From assembly GCF_037949795.1 (NCBI RefSeq), contig NZ_CP149932.1:1291001-1355000 (forward strand): a stretch of DNA of 64,000 nucleotides, given 5' to 3'. The translations under genes were made by a program, and so were the position numbers. Positions within the stretch are counted from its first letter, which is position 1; the number at the start of each line of letters is the position of its first letter. Source of the DNA: Thioclava sp. GXIMD2076 (lineage in GTDB: Bacteria; Pseudomonadota; Alphaproteobacteria; Rhodobacterales; Rhodobacteraceae). A model generated the notes under the pieces. It did not search any database and was not told the origin of the DNA. It worked only from the letters and a program-made list of their open reading frames with translations. Below, piece after piece: positions 17,870 through 26,718 of the stretch.

Positions 17870-18372
17870 AAACCCGTCTGTCCCCCGAACCCGTTCAGGT
17901 CATCAAGAAACGCCGCGACGAGGCGCTACGCCAGCTGGTGGCGGCAGTGCCCTATATCAATTTCCTCGGCGTCGAGTTCGACCGCCGTGGAGACGAGCTG
18001 ACCGCGATCCTGCCCTATAAGGACAGCCTCATCGGGGATGCCTCGGTGCCTGCATTGCATGGTGGTGCAACGGCGGCCTTCATGGAGATCACCGCGATCA
18101 TCGAGCTGAGCTGGTCCACGCTCTGGCCGGAATTCGAGAAGGAGAAGGTCACGCTCGACCGTATCCCGCCGATGCCCAAGACCATCGATATCACGATGGA
18201 TTATCTGCGGCCCGGTCTGCCGCGCGATGCCTATGCGCGCGCAAGGGTCACCCGTTCGGGGCGGCGCTATGCCAGCGTCTTCGTCGAGGCGTGGCAGGAT
18301 AACCGCGCGCGTCCCTTTGCACAGGCAACGGGCCATTTCCTGATGCCCGAACCCGCCGATCTGGCCCGATAA
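17866..18372 (+). CDS. PaaI/EntH-like hotdog thioesterase (second of pair)
   Basis: A 168-aa hotdog protein coupled (ATGA overlap) to the upstream thioesterase. The catalytic loop ALHGGATAAFMEITA (HGG 65-67) has Glu74 where the first protein has Asp. Glu is the catalytic base in the EntH/YdiI type of hotdog thioesterase, so activity is likely retained. DITMDYLRPGLPRDAYARA mirrors the RIDYMRP segment of its neighbour. An extra N-terminal helix (about 1-28) is present. Paired genes may give a two-component enzyme with a shared interface; that is inference. Confidence 0.8.
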   Translation: MKTRLSPEPVQVIKKRRDEALRQLVAAVPYINFLGVEFDRRGDELTAILPYKDSLIGDASVPALHGGATAAFMEITAIIELSWSTLWPEFEKEKVTLDRIPPMPKTIDITMDYLRPGLPRDAYARARVTRSGRRYASVFVEAWQDNRARPFAQATGHFLMPEPADLAR

Positions 18373-18384
18373 GAGACGCCCTCC

Positions 18385-19701
18385 GTGACAGGTTCCCAAG
18401 CGATTACGCATCGCCGCGTTCTGGCCATCGCCCTGCCGGTGGTCCTCTCCAATGTGACGGTGCCGCTTCTGGGGCTTGTCGATACGGCGGTCGTGGGGCA
18501 GCTGGGTGAGGCCGCGCCGATCGGGGCTGTCGGGGTAGGGGCGGTGATCCTGTCCTCGCTTTATTGGGTCTTCGGGTTTTTGCGCATGGGCACGACGGGG
18601 CTCGTGGCTCAGGCGCATGGGCGCGGGGACAGGGTGGAAACCGCCGCAGGGCTCTTGCGCGCGCTCCTGATCGCGCTGGTCGCGGGTCTGGCGCTGATCG
18701 CATTGCAGGGATGGCTCTTCGAACTGGCGTTTCGTCTGGCGCCTGCCAGCGACGCAGTCGAGAGCCTTGCGCGTGACTATCTCGCGATCCGCATCTGGGG
18801 GGCGCCCGCCACGATCGGGCTTTACGGGTTGATCGGCTGGCTGATCGCGCTGGAACGCACCCGCTCGATCCTGCTGATACAGGTGGCGATGAATGCGCTG
18901 AATGTGGGGCTGGATTTCCTCTTCGTGCTGGGGCTTGGCTGGGGCGTCGAGGGCGTGGCATGGGCGACGCTGATCTCGGAGGTGCTTGGTGCGCTCGGGG
19001 CGCTCTGGCTGGCACGCGGGGCTTTCGTGCCTGCCGCAATGCGGATTGCGCGGCTCTTCGACAGGGTCGAACTCATGAAGCTTCTCCGGGTCAATACCGA
19101 TATCATGATCCGTTCCGTGCTGCTGCAGGCGAGCTTTACCACCTTCCTGTTCCTCTCGGCAGGGCGGGGGGATGTGGCGCTGGCGGCCAATCAGGTGCTC
19201 TTGCAGTTCCTGCAGATTACGTCCTTCGCACTGGACGGTTTCGCCTTTGCGGCCGAGAGCCTTGTGGGGCAAGCGGTGGGCGCGGGCTCCGTGGCGCGGC
19301 TGCGTCGCGCAGGCGGGATCAGCGGAATCTGGGGGCTTGGCTTCTCGCTGGCGCTGGGGCTGGTCTTCGCGGTTGCGGGCGGGAAAATCATCGACGTCAT
19401 GGCACAGGCCGGAGAAGTGCGCAGCGTGGCGCGGGATTATCTGCCATGGCTTGTGGTGATGCCGCTGGTGAGTGTCGGCAGCTATATCCTTGACGGGATC
19501 TTCATCGGGGCGACCCAGACGCGGGCGATGCGCAATGCGATGATCGTGACCGTCACGATCTATGCCGGTCTGCTGTTTGTAATGGTGCCGCTCTGGGGCA
19601 ATCACGGGCTCTGGGGCGCGCTGATGGTGCTGAATTTCCTGCGCGCGCTCACTTTGGGCGGGCTCTATCCGGGGCTCGAGCGGCGGGTGGCCACGAGTTA
19701 G
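18385..19701 (+). CDS. MATE-family efflux transporter (DinF-like)
   Basis: A 438-aa inner-membrane antiporter with about twelve hydrophobic segments in two pseudo-symmetric halves. The N-terminal VLSNVTVPLLGLVDTAVVGQLG and FLRMGTTGLVAQAHGRGD are characteristic of the DinF branch of MATE exporters, which use proton or sodium gradients to expel toxic cations or oxidised compounds. It starts at GTG 18385, 12 bp after the thioesterase stop, so co-transcription with the hotdog pair is likely. The end overlaps by 4 bp with the convergent yqaA-like gene. Substrate not predictable. Confidence 0.88.
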   Translation: MTGSQAITHRRVLAIALPVVLSNVTVPLLGLVDTAVVGQLGEAAPIGAVGVGAVILSSLYWVFGFLRMGTTGLVAQAHGRGDRVETAAGLLRALLIALVAGLALIALQGWLFELAFRLAPASDAVESLARDYLAIRIWGAPATIGLYGLIGWLIALERTRSILLIQVAMNALNVGLDFLFVLGLGWGVEGVAWATLISEVLGALGALWLARGAFVPAAMRIARLFDRVELMKLLRVNTDIMIRSVLLQASFTTFLFLSAGRGDVALAANQVLLQFLQITSFALDGFAFAAESLVGQAVGAGSVARLRRAGGISGIWGLGFSLALGLVFAVAGGKIIDVMAQAGEVRSVARDYLPWLVVMPLVSVGSYILDGIFIGATQTRAMRNAMIVTVTIYAGLLFVMVPLWGNHGLWGALMVLNFLRALTLGGLYPGLERRVATS

Positions 19702-20147
19702 TGGACGATCTCCATCGTCTTGGCGGCAATGAGCGCGACAACGGCATAGCGACCGGTCTTGGCCAGAAACACGATCGGAATGAACTGCCATAACGATTTC
19801 CGCAAGATGCCCGCGATAAGGCAGATCAGATCACCGCCCGGCGCCCAGCTGAGAAACAGCAGCCAGTTGCCCCAGCGCTCGAACCAGCGATGCCCGCGCT
19901 CGAGCTGTTTCTCGCTGGCGGGAAACCATTTCCGGTCGCGCCAGCGGGTGACGCCCGCACCGATGTAATAGGTAATCAGCGCGCCAAGCGTATTCCCGAT
20001 GCCCGCAATCACGATCATCAGGCCGATCGGCGCGGCATCAGCCGTCTGCATTGCGACAAACACGATTTCGGATTGTGCAGGGATAGGGGTCGCCGCCAGC
20101 AGGCCGGAGAAGAACAGGCCGGCAAGGGAGGCGGTAAGATCGAGCAT
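19698..20147 (-). CDS. yqaA: YqaA-type small membrane protein (DedA/VTT superfamily)
   Basis: A 149-aa inner-membrane protein with three to four hydrophobic segments. The order LLAATPIPAQSEIVFVAM, GNTLGALITYYIGAG and LSWAPGGDLICLIAGILRKS is the compact YqaA pattern, related to DedA/VTT proteins that carry re-entrant loops and have been linked to lipid scrambling or envelope homeostasis. The Pro-rich loop after the first helix and the conserved GGD are visible. Convergent 4-bp overlap with the MATE gene; the nearest gene upstream is the NYN gene, 105 bp away on the same strand. Confidence 0.8.
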   Translation of the reverse strand: MLDLTASLAGLFFSGLLAATPIPAQSEIVFVAMQTADAAPIGLMIVIAGIGNTLGALITYYIGAGVTRWRDRKWFPASEKQLERGHRWFERWGNWLLFLSWAPGGDLICLIAGILRKSLWQFIPIVFLAKTGRYAVVALIAAKTMEIVH

Positions 20148-20252
20148 GCAGTGGTCCTGTCGATGGCGGTCAGGTGAGGCCGCTAAACTGAAACGGGCGA
20201 TGGCATGGAAATGCCTCGCCCGTCAAACTGGTTCCGTGAGTGTTGGTCCGGC

Positions 20253-20807
20253 TCAGCTTTGGTCGTCTTCGCGCGGCTCACGCGGGGGGCGGCCGACAAC
20301 ATCGCGCAGCGCATCCAGCTCGATGAAATTATCGGCCTGACGGCGCAGCTCGTCCGCGATCATTGGCGGTTGCGAACGGATTGTCGAAACGACCGAGACG
20401 CGCACGCCCTGACGTTGTAGTGCCTCGACCAGCGGGCGGAAATCGCCATCACCGGAGAAGAGCACGGCATGGTCGAGACGGGGCGCAAGCTCCATCGCAT
20501 TGACCGCCAGTTCGATATCCATATTGCCCTTCACCTTCCGGCGACCCATGGAATCGGTGTATTCCTTGGCGGGTTTGGTTACCATCGCATAGCCGTTGTA
20601 ATGCAGCCAGTCGACCAGCGGGCGGATCGGGGAGTATTCCTCGTTTTCCAGCAGCGCGGTGTAATAGAAGGCGCGTACCAGCTTCCCGCGACGTTCGAAT
20701 TCCTGACGCAGGAGCTTGTAATCAATGTCGAACCCGAGCGATTTCGCCGCTGCGTAAAGATTCGAGCCGTCAATGAACAGCGCAAGCCGTTCGTCTTTGT
20801 AGAACAT
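20253..20807 (-). CDS. NYN-domain protein (LabA/DUF88 type)
   Basis: A 184-aa protein of the PIN-like NYN nuclease superfamily. Acidic residues expected to hold metal are present: Asp13 in LFIDGSN, Asp97 in GNMDIELAV, and Asp120/Asp122 in FSGDGDF. A ribonuclease role on RNA is the usual proposal for LabA-like proteins; the target is unknown. The C-terminus is short and acidic (PREPREDDQS). The upstream region is unusually AT-rich for this window and holds a perfect 8-bp inverted repeat at 20849-20876. Divergent from folK. Confidence 0.85.
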   Translation of the reverse strand: MFYKDERLALFIDGSNLYAAAKSLGFDIDYKLLRQEFERRGKLVRAFYYTALLENEEYSPIRPLVDWLHYNGYAMVTKPAKEYTDSMGRRKVKGNMDIELAVNAMELAPRLDHAVLFSGDGDFRPLVEALQRQGVRVSVVSTIRSQPPMIADELRRQADNFIELDALRDVVGRPPREPREDDQS

Positions 20808-20957
20808 GAAATCAAATTCCTTTCTATTTCACACTCGCTACAACCAAAAGCATCTAGAGTGGTGTGGTTAGATGCTCGAAACTCATCTACTCATTAGACT
20901 TCGCGAGTGATATCGCTGTCAGATAGCAATGCAATATGATCATGGGTATCTGTCTAA
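20808..20957. promoter_or_regulatory. AT-rich divergent region NYN gene-folK with nested inverted repeats
   Basis: 150 bp clearly richer in AT than its neighbours. AGCATCTA (20849-20856) and TAGATGCT (20869-20876) form a perfect palindrome with a 12-bp centre; CACTCGC (20832-20838) and GCGAGTG (20903-20909) form a wider pair. A candidate operator for one or both divergent genes. Confidence 0.45.
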
Positions 20958-21542
20958 ATGGATAGTAACACGATTATCATCGCCTTTGGGGCCAATGTTC
21001 CTTCTGCACTCGGTAGCCCATCTGATGCAATCAAGGAAGCCTTCAAGCGCTTATGTGATGCGTCACTTCGCCCATCGGCAATGTCTCGCTTTTATCGGTC
21101 GCCTGCCTATCCGGCGGGAAGCGGTCCGGATTTTGTCAACGCCTGTGGATGTTTCGAGGTATCCGGCAGCCCTTATGACGTATTGTATTTATTGCATGAA
21201 ATTGAGGCGGAGCTGGGACGGACGCGACTGGTGCGATGGGGCGCGCGGGTGATCGATCTGGACCTGATCGCCTATGGTGACAGGGTCTTACCAGAAGAAA
21301 TGACGTTGCGTCACTGGAGAGGGCTTCCCTTCGAAGAGCAGCAGATCGCCACCCCGCAGGAGTTGATCCTGCCCCATCCACGTCTTGAAGACCGCGGATT
21401 CGTGCTGATTCCCATGGCCGAGGTCGCCCCGAACTGGCGTCATCCATTGACCTTGAAGACGGTCCGTCAGATGATCGCGGAGCTGCCTGCCGCGCAGACC
21501 GAGGGGCTCACGGCCTTCGATCCGGCGCAGTTGTGTGAATGA
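20958..21542 (+). CDS. folK: 2-amino-4-hydroxy-6-hydroxymethyldihydropteridine diphosphokinase
   Basis: Pyrophosphorylates hydroxymethyl-dihydropterin with ATP, the step before dihydropteroate synthase in folate synthesis. The 194-aa product has the HPPK outline: N-terminal strand IIIAFGANVPS, SRFYRSPAYP, PDFVNACGCFEV, and the catalytic segment LGRTRLVRWGARVIDLDLIAYGD with the D-x-D metal ligands. The usual GPR before the DLD motif reads GAR. C-terminal LILPHPRLEDRGFVLIPMAEVAP is typical. The first 100 bp are AT-richer than the rest and there is no clear ribosome site before the ATG. Stands just ahead of rpoZ. Confidence 0.9.
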   Translation: MDSNTIIIAFGANVPSALGSPSDAIKEAFKRLCDASLRPSAMSRFYRSPAYPAGSGPDFVNACGCFEVSGSPYDVLYLLHEIEAELGRTRLVRWGARVIDLDLIAYGDRVLPEEMTLRHWRGLPFEEQQIATPQELILPHPRLEDRGFVLIPMAEVAPNWRHPLTLKTVRQMIAELPAAQTEGLTAFDPAQLCE

Positions 21543-21615
21543 GCGCTTGTCAATCGTGACGTTTCTGCCTATGTAGGCGGTTCAGACATTCCCCGAGATC
21601 CGACTGGAGTGACAT

Positions 21616-21978
21616 ATGGCCCGCGTGACGGTTGAAGATTGCGTTGACAAAGTCCCGAACCGTTTCGAACTGGTGATGCTTGCTGCCCATCGTGCACGCG
21701 AGATTGCGGCTGGTTCTGCCCTGACGGTTGATCGTGACAACGATAAGAACCCGGTTTGCGCCCTGCGCGAAATCGCCGACGAGACCCAATCCGCAGATGA
21801 TCTGCGCGAGCGTCTGATCGAGGCGAACCAGACCCAGATCGAAGTCGACGAACCCGAAGACGATCAGATGGCACAGCTGATGTCGGGCGAGCCCGCCACG
21901 GCAGACAAGCCCGCCGATGATGACATGAACGAAGAGCGGATGCTGCGCGCGCTGATGGAAGCGCAAGGCCGCGAGTAA
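21616..21978 (+). CDS. rpoZ: RNA polymerase omega subunit
   Basis: Small RNA polymerase subunit that binds the beta' subunit and helps assembly and ppGpp response. The 120-aa product begins [20 protein letters not shown] and continues [18 protein letters not shown], nearly invariant in omega; the rest is a longer acidic tail common in alphaproteobacteria. It is directly followed by rsh (34 bp), the classic rpoZ-spoT arrangement that joins the ppGpp synthetase with one of its target subunits. Confidence 0.97.
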   Translation: MARVTVEDCVDKVPNRFELVMLAAHRAREIAAGSALTVDRDNDKNPVCALREIADETQSADDLRERLIEANQTQIEVDEPEDDQMAQLMSGEPATADKPADDDMNEERMLRALMEAQGRE

Positions 21979-22012
21979 TCTGAACATACGAGAAAATGCG
22001 GAACGAGCGTAA

Positions 22013-24130
22013 ATGATCGATGTCGAAGACCTGATCGCGCTCGTTCGCAATTACAACCCGCAGACCGATGACGGGTTGATCCGTGCCGCCTATAGCTACG
22101 GGCTACAGATGCACGAAGGGCAGTTCCGCCGGTCCGGCGAGCCCTATTTCACGCATCCGGTTGCGGTCGCCGCGATCCTGACCGAGATGCGCCTCGACGA
22201 TGCGACCATCGTCACCGCCCTTTTGCATGACACGATCGAAGACACCCGTGCCTCCTACAAGGAGGTCGCAGGGCTGTTTGGCGAGCCTATCGCCGAGCTG
22301 GTCGATGGCGTGACCAAGCTGACCAATCTGCAGCTGTCCTCTTCCGAGACCAAGCAGGCGGAAAACTTCCGCAAGCTGTTCATGGCGATGTCGAAGGATC
22401 TGCGGGTTATTCTCGTGAAACTGGCGGATCGTCTGCATAACATGCGCACGATCAAGTCGATGAAGCCCGAGAAGCAGGCCCAGAAAGCCCGCGAGACCAT
22501 GGAGATCTATGCGCCGCTGGCAGGGCGTATGGGGATGCAGTGGATGCGCGAGGAGCTGGAGGATCTGGCCTTCAAGGTGCTCAACCCCGAGGCGCGGACT
22601 TCGATTATCCGCCGCTTTGTCGGGCTGCAGAAAGAGACGGGGGATGTGATCCCCAAGATCTCGGGCGACATCCGTCTGCTGCTCGAAGAGGCGAAAATCG
22701 ACGCCGATGTGTTTGGCCGTGCCAAACGCCCCTATTCCATCTGGCGCAAGATGGAGGAGAAACAGCTCGCCTTCTCGCGCCTGTCCGACATCTACGGCTT
22801 CCGGGTTATCACCAAGACCGAGGCCGAATGCTATCGCGTGCTTGGGCTGATCCACCATCGCTGGCGCGCTGTGCCGGGGCGGTTCAAGGATTATATCAGC
22901 CAGCCCAAAACCAACGGCTACCGCTCGATCCATACCACCGTATCGGGGCGCGATGGCAAACGTGTCGAAGTCCAGATCCGCACCCGCCAGATGCACGAGG
23001 TTGCCGAATCGGGTGTGGCCGCCCACTGGGCCTATAAGGACGGGGCGCGCTCGTCGAACCCGTTCGCGGTCGATCCGGCGCAGTGGATCGCGACCCTGAC
23101 CGAGCGTTTCGGCGAGGGCGATCACGAGGAATTCCTCGAGACCGTCAAGCTGGAGATGTATTCCGATCAGGTCTTCTGCTTCACCCCCAAAGGCGATGTG
23201 GTCAAGCTGCCCAAAGGCGCCACCCCCATCGATTTCGCCTATGCCATCCACACACGGATCGGCAATTCCTGCGTGGGCGCGAAGGTTGACGGTATCCGCG
23301 TGCCTTTGTGGACGCGGTTGAAAAATGGCCAGTCCGTTCAGGTGATTACGGCCTCCGGCCAGCGCCCGCAGGCGACATGGCTCGATATCGTAGGCACGGG
23401 ACGCGCGCGGGCGTCCATCCGCAAATCCCTGCGCGAGGAAGACCGGACCCGCTTTGTCAAACTGGGCTCCGAGCTTGCGCGTGTGGCCTTCGAGCATGTG
23501 GGGCGCAAGGTCTCCGACAAGGCGCTGCGCACCGCCGCCAAGGCTTTGGGGCTGACCGACGAGACCGAGGTGCTGGCGCGGCTGGGGTCGGCGGAGATCA
23601 CCTCGAGCGAGGTGATCAGCGTCCTTTACCCTGAACTGATCCATCGCCGCGAGGAGACTATCGAGCCGACGCGTGCCGTGATCGGCCTCGGCGCCGATCA
23701 GAGCTTCACCCGCGCAGGCTGTTGTCAGCCGCTTCCGGGCGAGCGGATCGTGGGTATCACCTATCGCGGCAAGGGCGTGGTCATCCATTCGATCGACTGC
23801 CCGGCGCTGGAGGATGTGGAGAGCGAACCCGAGCGCTGGGTCGATCTGCATTGGCAGGGCGGCCAGCATCCGCCGGTCTATACCGCTTCGCTGAAGGTCA
23901 CGATCTCGAATGATGCAGGTGTGCTGGGGCATATCTGCACCCTGATCGGTCAGCAACGGGCGAATATCTCGGATCTGAATTTCGTGGACCGGAAACCGGA
24001 CTTTTACTCTTTGATCATAGAGGTGGAGTTGCGGGATATGGAGCATCTCCACCGCCTGTTGACAGCGCTCGAAGCCGAAACAGATGTGGCACAGGTGGAA
24101 CGCTGGCGCGATTTATCGCATAAGCCCTGA
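22013..24130 (+). CDS. rsh: bifunctional (p)ppGpp synthetase/hydrolase
   Basis: Makes and degrades the alarmone (p)ppGpp. The 705-aa protein has all four Rel/SpoT regions: HD hydrolase domain (about 25-170, with intact HD..ED motif TALLHDTIEDT), synthetase domain (about 230-340, SDIYGFRVI and RFKDYISQPKTNGYRSIHTTV), TGS domain (about 380-445, FCFTPKGDVVKLPKGATPID) and a C-terminal ACT domain (about 630-705). The intact hydrolase motif supports a dual-function Rsh rather than a synthetase-only RelA. The start lies 34 bp after rpoZ; co-transcription is expected. Confidence 0.96.
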   Translation: MIDVEDLIALVRNYNPQTDDGLIRAAYSYGLQMHEGQFRRSGEPYFTHPVAVAAILTEMRLDDATIVTALLHDTIEDTRASYKEVAGLFGEPIAELVDGVTKLTNLQLSSSETKQAENFRKLFMAMSKDLRVILVKLADRLHNMRTIKSMKPEKQAQKARETMEIYAPLAGRMGMQWMREELEDLAFKVLNPEARTSIIRRFVGLQKETGDVIPKISGDIRLLLEEAKIDADVFGRAKRPYSIWRKMEEKQLAFSRLSDIYGFRVITKTEAECYRVLGLIHHRWRAVPGRFKDYISQPKTNGYRSIHTTVSGRDGKRVEVQIRTRQMHEVAESGVAAHWAYKDGARSSNPFAVDPAQWIATLTERFGEGDHEEFLETVKLEMYSDQVFCFTPKGDVVKLPKGATPIDFAYAIHTRIGNSCVGAKVDGIRVPLWTRLKNGQSVQVITASGQRPQATWLDIVGTGRARASIRKSLREEDRTRFVKLGSELARVAFEHVGRKVSDKALRTAAKALGLTDETEVLARLGSAEITSSEVISVLYPELIHRREETIEPTRAVIGLGADQSFTRAGCCQPLPGERIVGITYRGKGVVIHSIDCPALEDVESEPERWVDLHWQGGQHPPVYTASLKVTISNDAGVLGHICTLIGQQRANISDLNFVDRKPDFYSLIIEVELRDMEHLHRLLTALEAETDVAQVERWRDLSHKP

Positions 24131-24206
24131 CGATTGGCGGTTGCGTCTACCTTGTAAGCGGGCCTTGATGGTTGCGTGGTAATCCGCGCACAGCCAGTGT
24201 CAGCGG

Positions 24207-24956
24207 ATGAAGGGAAGTAAGTTCAACGTGTTCAAGCGGCGTGATAAAAAACCTGTCCTGATCGCCGCGCGGGATGCTTTGTGGCCGCGTACGGGATGGT
24301 CTCGTGCCTTCCAGTATGTCAAACACCGCATCAACCGCCTGCCGGACCGCCCGCAGCGTATCGCGCGGGGCATTGCGGCTGGGGTGTTCATTTCTTTCAC
24401 GCCCTTCTTCGGACTGCATTTCTTCGGCGCTGCGGCTCTGGCGTGGATTTTGCGGGGCAATATCATCGCCTCGATCCTCGGCACGTTTTTCGGCAACCCG
24501 CTGACCTTCCCGATCATCGCCGTCTCGGCCACCCAGTTCGGGCGGTTCATTCTGGGTGAGGACCATCCGCATCAGACGGAGTTGGGGCAGGGCGGATCAA
24601 TCCTCTCGCCCGATCCGCAGGCCGCGACCACGCTGGGCGAGGTATTTGCCCGGGCAGGCCATGATCTGGTGCATAACCTTTATTCGGTCTTCACGCCTGC
24701 GCAGACCGAATGGGGCGGGCTGAAACAGTTCTTCGAGGATGTCTGGCTGCCCTATCTGGTAGGCGGGCTTCTGCCGGGGCTGATCGCAGGGATCGTGATG
24801 TATTACGTTACGTTGCCCTTCATCTCGGCCTATCAGAACCGTCGTCGCGCGCGGCTCAAGGAGCGCCTCGAACAGGCCCGCGCCAAGCTTGTCGCCCGCT
24901 CGCGCGAGCGTACCGAACGCCGCGCCAGCGACAAGGCCGCAAAGCGCGAGAGCTGA
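24207..24956 (+). CDS. DUF2062 membrane protein
   Basis: A 249-aa inner-membrane protein of the DUF2062 family. Conserved core: PQRIARGIAAGVFISFTPFFGLHF, then ILRGNIIASILGTFFGNPLTFP, with a third hydrophobic helix (about 190-212) and a basic, highly charged cytoplasmic tail that looks helical (RRRARLKERLEQARAKLVARS). A role in envelope or glycolipid processes has been suggested for the family, without a defined reaction. It lies between rsh and pdxJ. A GTG at 24228 is an alternative start. Confidence 0.85.
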   Translation: MKGSKFNVFKRRDKKPVLIAARDALWPRTGWSRAFQYVKHRINRLPDRPQRIARGIAAGVFISFTPFFGLHFFGAAALAWILRGNIIASILGTFFGNPLTFPIIAVSATQFGRFILGEDHPHQTELGQGGSILSPDPQAATTLGEVFARAGHDLVHNLYSVFTPAQTEWGGLKQFFEDVWLPYLVGGLLPGLIAGIVMYYVTLPFISAYQNRRRARLKERLEQARAKLVARSRERTERRASDKAAKRES

Positions 24957-25034
24957 CGTCATATTGGGGTTCAATCCGCCCGTGAGACGGGCCATACTCG
25001 GGGCAAGTTGATTGCCTTGAAGGTTGGCCCATAA

Positions 25035-25778
25035 ATGTCGAAGAAACTCCGTCTTGGCGTGAATATCGATCACGTCGCTACGATCCGTAACGCCCGCGGC
25101 TCGTCCTATCCGAGCCCTGTCCGTGCGGCTAAACTGGCCGAAGAGGCGGGGGCTGACGGCATTACGGCGCATCTGCGCGAAGATCGCCGCCATATCCGCG
25201 ACAGCGATATCGAGGCGCTGCGGGCCGAGTTGAGCACACCCCTGAACTTCGAGATGGCGTCCACTCCCGAGATGCAGGCCATCGCCCTGCGCCATATCCC
25301 GCATGCCTGCTGTATCGTGCCCGAGAAGCGCGAGGAGGTGACGACCGAGGGCGGGCTGGATGTCGCCGCCGATCAGGCGCGTCTGACCGAATATCTCAAG
25401 CCTCTGGTCGATGCCGGTATCCGTGTCTCGATGTTCATCGGCCACGAGCCGGCCCAGATCGAGGCTTCGGCCAAGATCGGCGCGCAGGTGATCGAACTGC
25501 ATACCGGCCATTACTGCGATATGCATTTTGCGGGCCGTTTTGCCGAGCGTGATCTCGAACTCGAGGCGCTGGCCGCCGGAGCCGCCTATGCGCATTCGCT
25601 GGGGCTCGAGGTCCATGCGGGTCACGGGCTGACCTATGACACCGTCTCGCCCATTGCCGCGATCAAGGAGATCAAGGAGCTCAATATCGGGCATTTCCTG
25701 ATTGCCGAGGCTGTCTTCCTCGGTCTGCGGCCGGCTGTCGAGCATATGCGCCATCTGATGGATGCGGCCCGCGGTTGA
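25035..25778 (+). CDS. pdxJ: pyridoxine 5'-phosphate synthase
   Basis: Condenses 1-deoxyxylulose-5-phosphate with 3-amino-2-oxopropyl phosphate to pyridoxine 5'-phosphate, the last ring-forming step of DXP-dependent vitamin B6 synthesis. The 247-aa TIM barrel shows [16 protein letters not shown] at the N-terminus, [40 protein letters not shown] and [12 protein letters not shown], all family hallmarks including the active-site His and Glu residues. It heads the pdxJ-acpS-lepB-rnc-era-recO run, whose grouping is widely conserved in proteobacteria. Confidence 0.97.
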   Translation: MSKKLRLGVNIDHVATIRNARGSSYPSPVRAAKLAEEAGADGITAHLREDRRHIRDSDIEALRAELSTPLNFEMASTPEMQAIALRHIPHACCIVPEKREEVTTEGGLDVAADQARLTEYLKPLVDAGIRVSMFIGHEPAQIEASAKIGAQVIELHTGHYCDMHFAGRFAERDLELEALAAGAAYAHSLGLEVHAGHGLTYDTVSPIAAIKEIKELNIGHFLIAEAVFLGLRPAVEHMRHLMDAARG

Positions 25779-25796
25779 GGGGTCGATGAGAAACGT

Positions 25797-26240
25797 ATGA
25801 ATTTCAAAAGATATATTCTGGTTCTTGTGGCCACGATGCTTGGTCTGGGCGTCTTGCTAACAGGGCTCTCCATGGCGGGCATCTATATCGAAGCCCGATC
25901 AATCGCGCTCATCCCCGTCATCATCGCGGCCTTCGTCGAGGGCCAATGCTATGCGCAGAAGCACGAACGCCTTCCGACAAAAGGTGACGCATGGCGTTTC
26001 GGTCTGCAGGCGGGGATGGTCGTTATGGTGTTGCAATGTCTTGCAGGCGCGGCCTTCTACTGGCTCGTGCCCGAGAGCTTCACCGGCTTGACGCTTGCAC
26101 AATTCGCGGCCTATGTGCTGGCCGCCTTGGGCGCCATCTTCGTGCTGACAGCGGTCGCCTCGCGCTTCATTTTCCGGAATATTGCCAAATCGACGCTGAA
26201 GGCGCAGGCGAAACGCGCCGCCAGACAGGCAAAGACATGA
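25797..26240 (+). CDS. ABZJ_00895-family membrane protein
   Basis: A 147-aa protein with four predicted transmembrane helices (about 5-27, 33-50, 68-90, 98-122) and a basic C-terminal tail ([17 protein letters not shown]). [22 protein letters not shown] between the second and third helix is a conserved cytoplasmic loop of a small family recorded as ABZJ_00895. No function is known. It is embedded between pdxJ and acpS: 18 bp after the first, 4-bp ATGA overlap with the second, so it is co-translated with acpS. Confidence 0.75.
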   Translation: MNFKRYILVLVATMLGLGVLLTGLSMAGIYIEARSIALIPVIIAAFVEGQCYAQKHERLPTKGDAWRFGLQAGMVVMVLQCLAGAAFYWLVPESFTGLTLAQFAAYVLAALGAIFVLTAVASRFIFRNIAKSTLKAQAKRAARQAKT

Positions 26241-26662
26241 TCATCGGTATCGGAAGTGATCTGGCCAATATAGAACGGATCCAGAATACGCTCGACCGTT
26301 TCGGGGACCGGTTCCGCAATCGCGTGTTCACGGAAGTCGAACAGGCCAAGGCCGAGGCCCGCGCCGATATCGCGGGCACCTATGCCAAACGCTGGGCGGC
26401 CAAGGAGGCTTGCTCGAAGGCGCTTGGCACGGGGCTGCGGATGGGGATCTCGTGGAAGGACATGGCGGTGACCAACCTGCCCACCGGCCAGCCGGTGATG
26501 GAGGTCACTGGATGGGCGGCCGAGCGGCTCGCGCAGATCACGCCTGCCGGTCACGAGGCGGTGATCCATGTGACCCTGACGGATGACCATCCCTGGGCAC
26601 AGGCCTTTGTTGTGATCGAAGCACGACCGCTTTCTACCCCTTCCGGCGCTGGCCTTTCTTGA
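26237..26662 (+). CDS. acpS: holo-[acyl-carrier-protein] synthase
   Basis: Transfers 4'-phosphopantetheine from CoA to apo-ACP, needed for fatty-acid synthesis. The 141-aa product begins [16 protein letters not shown] (Asp8 is the Mg ligand) and has the second motif [18 protein letters not shown] (Glu Mg ligand, Lys). The start at ATG 26237 overlaps the preceding stop; the frame is open much further upstream but that portion only shadows the membrane-protein gene. Forms part of the lipid/export/RNA-processing operon. Confidence 0.96.
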   Translation: MIIGIGSDLANIERIQNTLDRFGDRFRNRVFTEVEQAKAEARADIAGTYAKRWAAKEACSKALGTGLRMGISWKDMAVTNLPTGQPVMEVTGWAAERLAQITPAGHEAVIHVTLTDDHPWAQAFVVIEARPLSTPSGAGLS

Positions 26663-26718
26663 CAGCGCCCGCACATCGCGCGAAGGAAGGGCGCAAGCTA
26701 CAAAGGAGCACGCCCCGC

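Noticed and set aside
25991..26236. Upstream extension of the acpS frame
   Set aside because: It only shadows the membrane-protein gene in another frame; AcpS begins MIIGIGSD at 26237.
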